Below, piece after piece: positions 1 through 9,923 of a stretch of DNA of 53,141 nt (position 1 is its first letter; every line of letters starts with the position of its first letter). The stretch is taken from NCBI RefSeq assembly GCF_021531315.1, contig NZ_JAFBIQ010000016.1, positions 1-53,141 on the forward strand. Direction: 5' to 3'. The notes under the pieces are model-generated. The model did no database searches and was not told the origin of the DNA. It saw nothing but the letters and a program-made list of their open reading frames with translations. The DNA is from Oscillibacter valericigenes (GTDB lineage: Bacteria; Bacillota; Clostridia; Oscillospirales; Oscillospiraceae). A program made the translations under genes and the position numbers.

Positions 1-154
1 CGTCGCCCTTGGTGTTGCTCGAGCGGCCCGTGACCTTCTTATAGCCCTTGGTCGCTAAAATGTTTGCAGGCATCGCTTCGCAGTAGAAGTATTCCTTCCA
101 CTGATCGGCCATAACGCTGCCCGCGGCCCCCGCGATCGCTTTGATCAGTCCCAT
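1..154 (-). CDS. SPFH-domain protein (virion-core-like), N-terminal 51 residues only
   Basis: The gene runs off the left edge of the window, so only the first 51 residues are seen. They begin MGLIKAIAGAAGSVMADQWK and continue into a short aromatic stretch (EYFYCEAMP). This opening is typical of clostridial SPFH/band-7 proteins of the YdjI type, often named virion core protein, which are thought to scaffold membranes or partner with stress proteins. The start ATG (complement of 152-154) is preceded by a good AAAGGAG ribosome site. The next gene downstream in the window is transcribed in the same direction and ends 68 bases before it. Family assignment rests on the N-terminus alone. Confidence 0.72.
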   Translation of the reverse strand, partial: MGLIKAIAGAAGSVMADQWKEYFYCEAMPANILATKGYKKVTGRSSNTKGD

Positions 155-222
155 AGTTCTTTTCTCCTTTTTCTATATTTGTTTTGATCTGGTTTTCGTT
201 GCTTGCACCTTCGCTTTTATTT

Positions 223-708
223 TTAAGCCCAAGGGTCCTGCGCGCTCGGAATTCGGATACCGCTGAGCGGGCTGGAATACTCCCACAGGAACCACTCGCC
301 CGTCGACGGTTTCTGCCGCAGCTTCACCGGGCGCGGCGCATCCGCGCCGGCTGTTTTGAGGAACACGCGCACATAGCCCTCCTCCACATCCTGCGGCCGC
401 TGGTCGGGCAGGACGGTGAGCGTGTAGGGGGTCGTGGGCTTGTAGCTGTTCTGCGGCGTCGCGCCGTCGAAGTAGGCCAAGGGCAGATACTCCTTGCCGC
501 GCAGACGGTCGCGCAGGAACTGGCTGTCATAGGGCGTCATGGGGCGCGGGCCGCGCAGCAGGTCCATCGCGGCCACGCCGTCGTTTTGGTTTTTTGTGTA
601 CAGGTACAGGGCGCACAGGAAGCCGGCACAGACCTCTTCCGGTGTGCTGCGGGGCAGGGCCTCGAACTCCGCGAGCGTTGCGGGCAGGTTGTTGAGCTTG
701 ACTGACAT
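223..708 (-). CDS. Conserved protein of unknown function, 161 aa
   Basis: I do not recognise this protein with certainty; it may be a small DUF family (DUF6935-like is a guess I cannot test). It has no signal peptide and no membrane segment. An N-terminal helical part (residues 1-70) is followed by a beta-rich, proline-containing half with a W-x-L-W-E-Y motif near residue 140. The start ATG at 706-708 has an AAGGAGGAAAGCA leader, a strong ribosome site. It lies between the phosphoesterase (19 bases upstream) and the SPFH gene (68 bases downstream), all on the minus strand, so the three are probably co-transcribed. Confidence 0.7.
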   Translation of the reverse strand: MSVKLNNLPATLAEFEALPRSTPEEVCAGFLCALYLYTKNQNDGVAAMDLLRGPRPMTPYDSQFLRDRLRGKEYLPLAYFDGATPQNSYKPTTPYTLTVLPDQRPQDVEEGYVRVFLKTAGADAPRPVKLRQKPSTGEWFLWEYSSPLSGIRIPSAQDPWA

Positions 709-727
709 ATTGCTTTCCTCCTTATTT

Positions 728-2194
728 TTAATCCTCGACGACCAAACGCCCCTCGACCTCGCGGTTGAGGTGCTGGTTCACCGTCAGGTATTCCTCCACG
801 ACATCGCGCGCCGAGGTGGACAGCACGCGCGTCTTGCCGTTTTGCTCCGCCTCTTCGAGCGTGATGTCCAAAAACGGCTTGAGATTGTTGTAATGGTATT
901 TCTGCATGGCCACAGTGTAGAGCCTGTCGGCGTGCAGCGCCTCGCCGTCCAGCGTGAGCTCGCGGAACGCCTGCTCACTCCTCGACCAGACGATGCGCAT
1001 CCCGTGGGAGAACTGGTAAAATTCCGTGTGCTCGCCCTGAAACGCCTCTTCGCGCAGGATATGTCGGATCATCCGCTCGAGCTGGGCGCCGGTGACCTTG
1101 AGCATATACACCGCGTCATCATAGGGCAGGCACTCCACAAGGTCGGCGTAGTGGACCACGGGTCCGAGGGTGAAGCTGCGGATGGCGCCGGAGCCCATGA
1201 GCATCAGGTCGATGCCGAAGCTGTCGCGCAGAATGTCGGCGATGAGATCGCCGAGCGCCGTTTCCTGATTGCGCTTGGGGTGCGTCAGCTCGCGGGCAAA
1301 GCGCGTGATGATGCGGTCGTACTTCTCCGAGGTGGCGGTCTTGTAGTGCTGGATAAAGCGCTCCAGCTCCTCGTCGCGCGGACAATGGGTATCGTCGATG
1401 GGGACCATCCGCCATGTGAAGGTGTCGATGGCGTTGAGGTCGGTATCCACCATGATGTCGAACCGACCGATCTCGTCGGTGCCTGTGCCCGCCTGCACGA
1501 TGTAGATGTCGTTGACCTTGGCGGGTTCCTCTAACTTTGTGTGGCTGTGGCCGCCGATGATAACATCCACGCCCCAGTCGGGGTCGAGCATCGCGGCGAG
1601 CTTCTTATCCTCCTCAAAGCCGATGTGGGTGAGCAGGACGGTGAAGTCGATGTCGATGGCGTTGTAGGCGTTGCAGATGTTGCCGACCTCGCGCGCCGCC
1701 TCGCCGATGTCTACGAACGAGCCGATCAGCTCGTCGTTCTTCGTCGCCGCCAGCACCTCCTCCGTGATGATGCCGATGAAGAGGATCTTCATACCGTCGA
1801 TATGGGCGATCCAGAACGGCTGGAACATACGCCGCCCGTTGGACTTGATGTGCAGGTTGGCGTTGATGATGGGGAAATCCGCGCACTTTTCAAGGAACAG
1901 CAGATGCGCGAGACCGTAGTCGACCTCGTGGTTGCCGATGGTGGCCACATCCGGTCCCATCAGGTTCATAATGCCGATGGTGGAGGTCCCCTTGTATTCC
2001 GAGTCGATGACGCTGCCGCGGAACATATCGCCCGCGATGGCGTAGATCACATTCTTTTCCTCGCGGCGGACCTTGTTGACATAGCCGGAGAGCAGCGACA
2101 CACCGCCCACCAGCTTTTCGTCGATCTGCTCGGCGAGAAAGTCGCCGTGCATATCGTTGGAGTGCAGGATCGTCAGCTTTTTCAAATTCTTCAT
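728..2194 (-). CDS. Metallophosphoesterase / 5'-nucleotidase family protein
   Basis: 488 residues. The N-terminal calcineurin-like metallophosphoesterase domain shows all metal motifs: LHSNDMHGDF (D-x-H), AIAGDMFRG (GD), TIGNHEVDYG (GNHE) and IIGGHSHT (GHSH). The C-terminal half is a 5_nucleotid_C domain with GDLIADILRDSFGIDLMLM and a GSGAIR turn. Family members hydrolyse nucleoside monophosphates or cyclic nucleotides. No signal peptide is present, so unlike the usual secreted UshA/YfkN enzymes this one should be cytoplasmic. I placed the start at the ATG of MKNLKK (2192-2194) because GGGGGAA lies just upstream and the domain starts at residue 6. The frame is open to 2419, but those 75 residues are low-complexity and basic. 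Confidence 0.88.
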   Translation of the reverse strand: MKNLKKLTILHSNDMHGDFLAEQIDEKLVGGVSLLSGYVNKVRREEKNVIYAIAGDMFRGSVIDSEYKGTSTIGIMNLMGPDVATIGNHEVDYGLAHLLFLEKCADFPIINANLHIKSNGRRMFQPFWIAHIDGMKILFIGIITEEVLAATKNDELIGSFVDIGEAAREVGNICNAYNAIDIDFTVLLTHIGFEEDKKLAAMLDPDWGVDVIIGGHSHTKLEEPAKVNDIYIVQAGTGTDEIGRFDIMVDTDLNAIDTFTWRMVPIDDTHCPRDEELERFIQHYKTATSEKYDRIITRFARELTHPKRNQETALGDLIADILRDSFGIDLMLMGSGAIRSFTLGPVVHYADLVECLPYDDAVYMLKVTGAQLERMIRHILREEAFQGEHTEFYQFSHGMRIVWSRSEQAFRELTLDGEALHADRLYTVAMQKYHYNNLKPFLDITLEEAEQNGKTRVLSTSARDVVEEYLTVNQHLNREVEGRLVVED

Positions 2195-2272
2195 ACGCGC
2201 TTCCCCCTGTTCCGCCGCGTGGCGTTCTCCTTTTTCCAAAAATTTTTCCGGCCTCCCCTGCCGGATGATGCC

Positions 2273-2301
2273 TTGCAAACACCGAATGGATATGATAAAA
2301 T
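2273..2301 (+). promoter_or_regulatory. Possible promoter towards the solute-binding protein gene
   Basis: TTGCAA at 2273-2278 and TAAAAT at 2296-2301 are 17 bases apart on the plus strand. The site lies in the 293-base gap between the divergent phosphoesterase and lipoprotein genes, about 185 bases before the lipoprotein start. The two hexamers each differ from consensus by one or two bases. I saw no better candidate for the plus strand. Confidence 0.35.
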
Positions 2302-2487
2302 AGGAAGGTAGCCCATCCGGCCGCCGCGCCTTCCCTTCCCCTCTGCGCACCCTCTTTATACCATATTTCTCCCCCTTTGTCTCTCCCCTGAAGTCCCCGA
2401 AAAGGGTAGACGGAGACAAAAAAAGTCAAAATATTCAGAAAAATTTTCAGGCAGTGAAAGCCTGTGTTCGGTCACGGAGGTCTCCCT

Positions 2488-3825
2488 ATGAAAAAGCGTA
2501 TGCTCCCACTGCTGCTCTTATCCGTCCTTATCCTCGCTCTCTCCGGCTGCGGGGAAAAGACGCTGCTGCATAAAAAGGAGCCGGTCTCCCTCTCCTTCTG
2601 GCACGTCTACGGCGAGCAGGCAGGCTCGCCCATGGACCTTCTGGTGCAGGAGTTCAACCGCACCGTGGGACAGGAGCGCGGCGTGCAGGTGCAGGTCACC
2701 GGCACCAGCAGCGCATCCAAGATCGGCGGCTATCTGAAGGAGGCGCAGAGCGGCGGGCAGGAGGTACAGGAGATGCCCGACCTCTTTACCTGCCACATCG
2801 TCGACGCGCTGGAGCTGGGCGAGGATAACCTCGTGGACTGGAACAGCCAGTTCACCTCCGATGAGCTCTCCGACTTCGTCCCCGGCTTTCTCTCCGACGG
2901 CATGGCGGAGGACGGTCGGCTGCTGATCTTCCCCGTTTCCAAGTCCACGCAGCTTCTGATGTGCAACGGCAGCGGTTTCGCCCGCTTCTCCGCCGCCGCA
3001 GGCGTCCGCTACGATGACCTCGCCACATGGGAGGGCTTTTACGACGCCGCCGGCAAGTTCTATGACTGGTCGGGCAAGCCCTTCTGTGCGCTGGATTATC
3101 CCATCCGCGCCGTGGAGCTCTGCGCCATGGAGCGCGGCAGCGGGGATTTCTACACGGAAAATGGCTGGTACGATACCGACAACGCCGTATTTAAGGAGAG
3201 CTGGATGCAGTTCGCCCGATCCCTTGCGCAGGGCCATGTGGTGGTCTCCGACCTCTACTCCAACACACAGGTGATGACCGGCGATGTGCTGTGCGGTCTC
3301 GGCTCCTCCGCGGCGATCCTTTATTACAATGATACCGTCACCTACCCGGACAACACGCAGGAGCCCATGAACCTCCATGTGCTGCCCATGCCGAAAACGG
3401 CGGGTGCGGACGCTCTGATGACACAGGCGGGCGTAGGGCTTTGCGCCTATAAGACCACCGCGCAGAAGGCGGAGGCGGCGGCACTCTTCGTCCGCTGGCT
3501 GACGGAGGCAGAGCGCAACCTTGACTTCGTGGCGCAGACCGGCTATATGCCGGTGCGCAGCGGTGCCTTTGACGCCATCGCGGAGTACGACAATTTCCCG
3601 ACACCCGCGGCGGCTTATGAGAGCCTCTACGCCGCGCTCCAAACCATGCGGGAGGACTATGTCCCCGTGTCCGAGCCGCGCTTTGAGGGCTACTACGGCA
3701 GGGTCAGCGTCCTCTATGACGGCCTGCGTCGGCTCCAGCAGGAGCTGCCCGCGCGCGCCGCAGCCGGCGAGGACATTGACGCGCTGGCCGAGGAGACCTG
3801 GGCGTTGTTCTGCTCCATTCGCTGA
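2488..3825 (+). CDS. Extracellular solute-binding lipoprotein (ABC type 1 family)
   Basis: 445 residues. The signal peptide ends in a lipobox (ILALSGCG), so the mature protein should be anchored by the cysteine near residue 22. After it comes a SFWHVYGEQ segment typical of family-1 (sugar) binding proteins, then the usual two-lobed length. The start ATG at 2488 has CGGAGG eight bases upstream; the frame extends eight codons further but without a ribosome site. No permease or ATPase gene accompanies it. The only downstream partner is a membrane-bound LuxR-type regulator, 36 bases away. It may therefore sense a ligand for that regulator rather than feed a transporter. That role is inference from context. 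Confidence 0.85.
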   Translation: MKKRMLPLLLLSVLILALSGCGEKTLLHKKEPVSLSFWHVYGEQAGSPMDLLVQEFNRTVGQERGVQVQVTGTSSASKIGGYLKEAQSGGQEVQEMPDLFTCHIVDALELGEDNLVDWNSQFTSDELSDFVPGFLSDGMAEDGRLLIFPVSKSTQLLMCNGSGFARFSAAAGVRYDDLATWEGFYDAAGKFYDWSGKPFCALDYPIRAVELCAMERGSGDFYTENGWYDTDNAVFKESWMQFARSLAQGHVVVSDLYSNTQVMTGDVLCGLGSSAAILYYNDTVTYPDNTQEPMNLHVLPMPKTAGADALMTQAGVGLCAYKTTAQKAEAAALFVRWLTEAERNLDFVAQTGYMPVRSGAFDAIAEYDNFPTPAAAYESLYAALQTMREDYVPVSEPRFEGYYGRVSVLYDGLRRLQQELPARAAAGEDIDALAEETWALFCSIR

Positions 3826-3861
3826 AAAAACGACTACACCGACAAGGGGGGGTGAAGGCCC

Positions 3862-5538
3862 GTGCCAGAATTTCTGCTCTCAAAACTGAAGCGGGCCAAG
3901 CCCTCCATGCGCCGTCGGCTGTTCCTCTACATGGGCGCGCTGGCCGCGCTGCTGCTCTCGGCGCTGTTCGCGGCCCTGCTGCTGCTCGGACAGCTCAAAA
4001 GCCCGCGGGAGGAAGTGAAAAAGGCCCTGACCTTTCAGATGGGGGCCTTCCGCTCGGATATGGTCTCGCTGTGGCGCAACGTCTCGGTCATGGGCGTGCA
4101 TCTCTCCGAGGATATGACGGCCCTGATCGATGCGCAGACGACGGAGTTTTCCGCCCTCAATGGAGATGTAGCCGCCGTGGGTGCCTTGCAGGAGGCCATG
4201 CTGGAGCCTTTGTGCCAGTATGTGCGGCAGGCGGATTGCTCCGGCGCATTTATCCTGCTGGGCGCTTCACTCAGCTCCGATCCCGCCGTGGATTCCCATG
4301 CCGGACTGTATGTGCAGCGCGGCAACGCCGAGCACACCACCGGTGACCTGCTGCTTTATCGCGGCATGGCGGACATCGGGCGGCGGCATAAGGTAATGCC
4401 CCACCGAAAGTGGGCGCAGGAGTTTGACCTGTCGAGCTTCCCTGGCTTTGCGGAGCATCTGGAAAAAGCGTCCTCACCCATAGAGCATAGCTGCCGCACC
4501 ACAGAGCTTATCACGTTGCCTGGCACCACAGAGCAGGCGATCCTTCTGACCGTTCCCATGATCGGCGCGGACGGCACGGTATATGGTCTGTGCGGCTTTT
4601 CCGTCAATCAAACCTACTTCTTGGCGCACCACGCGCAGCCGACCGGCATTGGCAGCCTTGCCTGTGTTCTGTCGGATGCCGCGGAGGGGCTGGATGTCCA
4701 AAAGGGACTGCTGACCTATCCCGCGGGCAGCTTCTGCTTTGTGCCGGATGAACTGCTGGAAAAAAGGAGCCTGCGCGGTGGGCTGACCGCCTTTGTAGGG
4801 TCGGAGCTTTCCTTTGTCGGCATTTCAGAGCCGTTTACAGTGGCTGTCGGGGATGAGGCGCCTCACGATCTGACGGTGCTGATCCCCAAGAGTGACCATG
4901 ACCGCACCCTGCTCAAGAGCAGGCTGGAGGCCGGCGCACTGCTTCTGCTGCTGGTGTCGTTCGCCGCGGTCTGTTGCCTCTTTTACACCCGCCGCTATCT
5001 GCGACCCATCCTGCGTGACATCGAGCGGCTCAAGGACGAGAGCGGCGGCGCGCAGATGACCTTCGACGAATTGCAGCCCGTTTCTGCGAAGCTGCAGTTC
5101 CACGAGCAGACGATCACCGATCTCGAAACGGAAAAGCAGGCCGCACACGAGCGCGCCGACCATTTCCGCTTCAGAGCCGAGCAGCTTCAGAGCGAAAATT
5201 CCGATCTGCAGGAGCAGGTGGAGGGCGCGCAGGAGCGGCTGAGCGCCTCGCAGGAGGAGGTCAACCGCCTGGCATATCTGCGAAAAAAGGAGCTTGATCC
5301 GGCCGTTTACGAGAATTTCCTGAGAGGCTATGCCATGCTCACAGACACGGAGCGCGAGGTCTGCGATGCCCTGTCCAAGGGGCTCAGTACGCGAGAGTTC
5401 GCAGAGCAGACGGAGCGAAAGCCCAGCACAGTGGAGACCCACCGCAAAAACAGCTACCGGAAGCTGAGCATCCACAGCGTCAAGGAGCTGCAGCTCTGCC
5501 TCACCCTCATGCGGATGGAGCAGGATGGGCAGATGTAA
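3862..5538 (+). CDS. Membrane-anchored LuxR-type transcriptional regulator with extracellular sensor
   Basis: 558 residues from a GTG start with AAGGGGGG just upstream. Visible parts in order: a cytoplasmic basic tail; a first membrane helix at about 20-45; an extracellular region of about 300 residues (Cache-like in size, not proven); a second membrane helix at about 352-372 followed by a basic RRYLRPILRDIERLKDE linker like a HAMP or signalling helix; a coiled coil at about 400-475; and a C-terminal LuxR/GerE helix-turn-helix at about 492-550 (LTDTEREVCDALSKGLSTRE, then KPSTVETHRKNSYRKL). It thus senses outside and should bind DNA directly from the membrane. It follows the solute-binding lipoprotein in the same transcript and ends at a clear terminator. 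Confidence 0.82.
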   Translation: MPEFLLSKLKRAKPSMRRRLFLYMGALAALLLSALFAALLLLGQLKSPREEVKKALTFQMGAFRSDMVSLWRNVSVMGVHLSEDMTALIDAQTTEFSALNGDVAAVGALQEAMLEPLCQYVRQADCSGAFILLGASLSSDPAVDSHAGLYVQRGNAEHTTGDLLLYRGMADIGRRHKVMPHRKWAQEFDLSSFPGFAEHLEKASSPIEHSCRTTELITLPGTTEQAILLTVPMIGADGTVYGLCGFSVNQTYFLAHHAQPTGIGSLACVLSDAAEGLDVQKGLLTYPAGSFCFVPDELLEKRSLRGGLTAFVGSELSFVGISEPFTVAVGDEAPHDLTVLIPKSDHDRTLLKSRLEAGALLLLLVSFAAVCCLFYTRRYLRPILRDIERLKDESGGAQMTFDELQPVSAKLQFHEQTITDLETEKQAAHERADHFRFRAEQLQSENSDLQEQVEGAQERLSASQEEVNRLAYLRKKELDPAVYENFLRGYAMLTDTEREVCDALSKGLSTREFAEQTERKPSTVETHRKNSYRKLSIHSVKELQLCLTLMRMEQDGQM

Positions 5539-5552
5539 GAGCGGAAACGAAC

Positions 5553-5590
5553 AACGGCGTGCCTCTTTGCGGGGCGCGCCGTTTTCTCTT
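5553..5590 (+). terminator. Rho-independent terminator after the LuxR-type gene
   Basis: An 11-base stem (AACGGCGTGCC pairing with GGCGCGCCGTT, one G-T pair) at 5553-5583 with a nine-base loop is followed by TTTTCTCTT. It lies 14 bases after the stop codon of the regulator gene. Confidence 0.85.
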
Positions 5591-5622
5591 GCCACATTTG
5601 CCGCAAATTTTTGTTTCGGGTG

Positions 5623-5651
5623 TTGACACTGCCGCAGGAGTGTGGTATATT
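5623..5651 (+). promoter_or_regulatory. Promoter of the tRNA cluster
   Basis: Perfect -35 TTGACA (5623-5628), 17-base spacer, and TATATT (5646-5651). The first base of tRNA-Leu is 18 bases after the -10. This is a near-consensus housekeeping promoter that should drive both tRNA genes. Confidence 0.88.
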
Positions 5652-5668
5652 AACTGTTGCCGATCTCC

Positions 5669-5755
5669 GCCGGTGTGGTGGAATAGGTAGACACAGGGGA
5701 CTTAAAATCCCCCGGTAGCGATACTGTACCGGTTCGAGTCCGGTCACCGGCACCA
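5669..5755 (+). tRNA. tRNA-Leu, anticodon TAA
   Basis: 87 bases including an encoded CCA. The acceptor stem GCCGGTG pairs with CACCGGC, the anticodon stem GGGGA/TCCCC holds the loop CTTAAAA with anticodon TAA at 5703-5705, the long variable arm expected of tRNA-Leu follows, and the T arm contains GGTTCGAGTCC. A T-rich run follows the 3' end. Confidence 0.96.
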
Positions 5756-5770
5756 GTATTTTTTAATTTT

Positions 5771-5815
5771 ATATCGCGGAGTAGAGCAGCTGGTAGCTCG
5801 TCGGGCTCATAACCC
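5771..5815 (+). pseudogene. Duplicated 5' half of tRNA-fMet
   Basis: Bases 5775-5815 (41 bases) are identical to the first 41 bases of the intact tRNA-fMet at 5870, and the four bases ATAT before it match as well. Identity stops just after the anticodon loop (CATAACCC), after which the sequence is unrelated (AAGTAGTTACC). The copy lacks the T arm, the variable loop and the 3' acceptor strand, so it cannot fold into a tRNA. The break point in the anticodon stem-loop is a common crossover site of tRNA-targeting integrases, so this may be a scar of integration or excision. Confidence 0.85.
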
Positions 5816-5869
5816 AAGTAGTTACCTCCATTCTCGGGGCAGCACCGGGAACCGCGCAAAACTGAATAT

Positions 5870-5945
<76 letters not shown>

Positions 5946-5990
5946 GAAAACCCTGAAATCTCAAGGCTTAATAGTGATAAGGTACTATTT
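5946..5990 (+). repeat. Candidate attachment-site sequence 3' of tRNA-fMet
   Basis: Immediately after the CCA end, bases 5965-5987 match the complement of 22467-22489 beside the tyrosine integrase in 21 of 23 positions. The preceding AAAACCCTGAAA resembles AAAACCCCGAAA at the same relative place there. The conserved centre is AGTGATAAGG. The position, tRNA-adjacent on one side and integrase-adjacent on the other, suggests paired attachment sites. Because the integrase-side copy is an imperfect palindrome, orientation cannot be settled by eye. Confidence 0.5.
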
Positions 5991-6010
5991 AGCTTTGCGA
6001 GGGGCAGAGA

Positions 6011-8046
<2,036 letters not shown>

Positions 8047-8063
8047 GCAGTTTCCTCCATCAA

Positions 8064-9350
8064 TTAAAGTTCCATTTCGTGCGACTTGCGGTGGGAAGGT
8101 TGATCGTGCTGCCTTGTTTGCCGGGTCCGGGTTAAAATGGCGTCAAGAAAAGCCCGCACCTTTTCGGGTGCGAGCTTGACAGCGTCCAGATATGGCTGGA
8201 CTTCCTTTTTCAGTTCTTGGTACTTGTCATAAATCTTTTCATACCGCTGTTTCCAGACAGCGGCACTCTTTTGCGCTTGTTGCAGACTATCTTCCAAACG
8301 GCTGTTTTCCGCCTTGGCAAGAATCCCATTGACCGCATAATCCTTGAGCGTACTGCACTCGGATGGGGTCAGAGTGATATTGCCGGTGATTGTCTTTTTC
8401 CCCATGGAGCAGATTTCCTGTGCGGTCAGGGCGGCAGTGCGCTGTTCTTTGGTCTGCTTTTGCAGGGATTGCAGCTCATTCTGCTTTTTCTCAACGGCAG
8501 CCTGTGCGGTGCCCAGCGCCTGTTCTGTCTGAGCGATTTGGGCGGTCACATCTTCCAGCCGCTGCTGCTCCTGTGCCACCTTGAACTGGGTCACAGTCAG
8601 ATGTTCTTCAGTGCTGCCACGCTCTCCACGCTCCACATCGGTATATCCGGCAGCTTTCATATAGTTGAAGAAATCGTCTTGCAGGACACTGTACGATGTT
8701 CGCAGGACTTTCTTGCCCTTGGCGGTCAGAAGCGGATTGCCCTGTTCATCCAGAGCAACTTTTGACTCCCACTTTTTGCTGCGGCTGACCTGCATGATCG
8801 TTTCCTTGACTGTACCCACAAGAGATTTATCCTTGCACCGCTTCGACCAGAGAATCTGTTTTTCCACCACCGGGACATAGACCACATGAAGGTGGTAGTG
8901 GTATACATCCTGCCCCAGAGCTTCCGACATGGCCCGGTTGCGCTCATCGGCGTGCATAACAGCAGAGAGGATATACTGCTCACCACCCACGATTTCCACG
9001 GCGGCTTTGTATGCGTCAGTGTAGAACTGCTTAGCATATTCGTAGCCGCCGTGGTTGTGGAAATAAGCGGAGTTCACATCAAAAATCAGTTCCCCATATT
9101 TCACCGCATCGGCTTTCAGACCACGAGTGGAGATGACACCATCGGCAATCATCTGATCGAACATAGCAGTATAGCTGTCGGTGGGAGCCTTGAAGTGGAT
9201 ATTCCGGTAGGTCTGGGAGGTATCAATATCCTGGTTGGAGTAGCTGTCCTTTTCCCGTTCGTTATGCTCCTGCACCTTCGCCACATCATCGAGGGTGGGC
9301 AAGTCCTGGTTACGGGCAAAGGTGCGGTCGATTCCATCGTTTCTTGCCAT
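8064..9350 (-). CDS. mobV: MobV-family relaxase (Pre/Mob)
   Basis: 428 residues. The N-terminal relaxase domain carries the metal/nicking motifs of the MobV family: VMHADERN and HYHLHVVYVPVVE (the histidine triad), near residues 130-165. The C-terminal part is a long coiled coil (about 240-320) followed by a helical tail, the usual arrangement for Pre/Mob proteins. MobV relaxases nick oriT and pilot the strand through a helper conjugation apparatus, so this element is mobilizable rather than self-transmissible. The ATG at 9348-9350 follows GGAAAGGAGCTGATTTTT. A probable oriT lies about 60-90 bases upstream. Confidence 0.92.
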   Translation of the reverse strand: MARNDGIDRTFARNQDLPTLDDVAKVQEHNEREKDSYSNQDIDTSQTYRNIHFKAPTDSYTAMFDQMIADGVISTRGLKADAVKYGELIFDVNSAYFHNHGGYEYAKQFYTDAYKAAVEIVGGEQYILSAVMHADERNRAMSEALGQDVYHYHLHVVYVPVVEKQILWSKRCKDKSLVGTVKETIMQVSRSKKWESKVALDEQGNPLLTAKGKKVLRTSYSVLQDDFFNYMKAAGYTDVERGERGSTEEHLTVTQFKVAQEQQRLEDVTAQIAQTEQALGTAQAAVEKKQNELQSLQKQTKEQRTAALTAQEICSMGKKTITGNITLTPSECSTLKDYAVNGILAKAENSRLEDSLQQAQKSAAVWKQRYEKIYDKYQELKKEVQPYLDAVKLAPEKVRAFLDAILTRTRQTRQHDQPSHRKSHEMEL

Positions 9351-9400
9351 AAAAATCAGCTCCTTTCCATTGTGCGGCAGACGGCTGGGGGACGGGGATG

Positions 9401-9441
9401 CACTTCCTGCGGGAAGTGTAATAACCCACTATGACACTTTC
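9401..9441 (-). other. Probable oriT of the MobV relaxase
   Basis: Just upstream of the relaxase gene. Read on the minus strand, the segment contains CATAGTGGGTTATTACACTT, which closely resembles the known pMV158 nick region (TAGTGTG/TTATAC). It is framed by short inverted repeats: GAAAGTGT with ACACTTC, and CACTTCC with GGAAGTG at 9401-9418. By analogy the nick would fall between the G and T of GTTAT, near 9424-9425. Sequence similarity and location support this; the exact nick is inference. Confidence 0.6.
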
Positions 9442-9701
9442 ATCCCGAAGGGCTGCAAAGTGCCGTGGGCTCTCCGAGGGGGAATGCGGCATCTGCGGAT
9501 ACCTTGCCGCCTTTAGAGGCTTGTGTGTGGCACCCAAATCCTCAAAAGGCGGTGTGACCGACAGTCTCTCCGCACTCTTGATTGCTTCAATTCTGCCGCT
9601 CACAGGCAGAGCAGATTTTGCAAATCCACTCTGCCATCCATCTCCAAATCTGTGGATTTTTCGATGGAGACGGGAGGTACGGCGGGTAAGAATGGCGGGC
9701 A
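9442..9701. other. Gene-poor leader upstream of the relaxase
   Basis: About 260 bases between the oriT candidate and the next small gene. Open frames exist here on both strands but have no ribosome site and an arginine/proline-rich composition. The only structure I see is an inverted pair AGCAGATTTTGCAAATCCACTCTGC around 9608-9632. No gene is called. Confidence 0.4.
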
Positions 9702-9923
9702 TCATTTCTCTCTCCGCTTCTGCCATACAAGGTCATAGCCGAGAGCATCAGCAAGCTGAACCGCCTCCACATACCGCAGAGACTCCCGCTGGAGCTTGTT
9801 GGACAGGTTGGAAACGCTGTCGCTCCAGCCGTAATCCTCGGAAAGCCGGTCAACGACCTCCTGCATCGTGCAGCCGGAACGCACGATGTACGACTTGATT
9901 TCATTTCTCAAATTGGATTTCAT
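9702..9923 (-). CDS. Small helix-turn-helix-like element protein (73 aa)
   Basis: Starts MKSNLRNEIKSYIVRSGCTM with GAGGTG eight bases before the ATG. The segment GCTMQEVVDRLSEDYGWSD followed by SNLSNKLQRESLRYVEAVQL reads like a two-helix DNA-binding motif of the lambda-repressor fold, and ADALGYDLVWQKR ends it. Near-identical small proteins are common in clostridial mobile elements and are often misnamed in databases (a flavin oxidoreductase label that does not fit their size). It is on the same strand as the relaxase, separated from it by the oriT region, and may regulate mobilization. Confidence 0.7.
   Translation of the reverse strand: MKSNLRNEIKSYIVRSGCTMQEVVDRLSEDYGWSDSVSNLSNKLQRESLRYVEAVQLADALGYDLVWQKRREK

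Noticed and set aside
2518-3642. 374-residue minus-strand frame
   Set aside because: Antisense of the solute-binding protein gene, which has signal peptide, lipobox and ribosome site.
5775-5815. First tRNA-fMet copy as a working tRNA
   Set aside because: No T arm, variable loop or 3' acceptor strand follows; only the 5' half is present.
5454-5859. Minus-strand open frames starting MPVTGLEPVQ or MRGSRCCPEN
   Set aside because: They read through tRNA-Leu and the tRNA-fMet repeats in antisense; the typical tRNA-derived translation artefact.
9310-9726. 138-residue minus-strand frame before the relaxase
   Set aside because: No ribosome site, arginine/proline-rich, and it covers the oriT candidate and the relaxase start.
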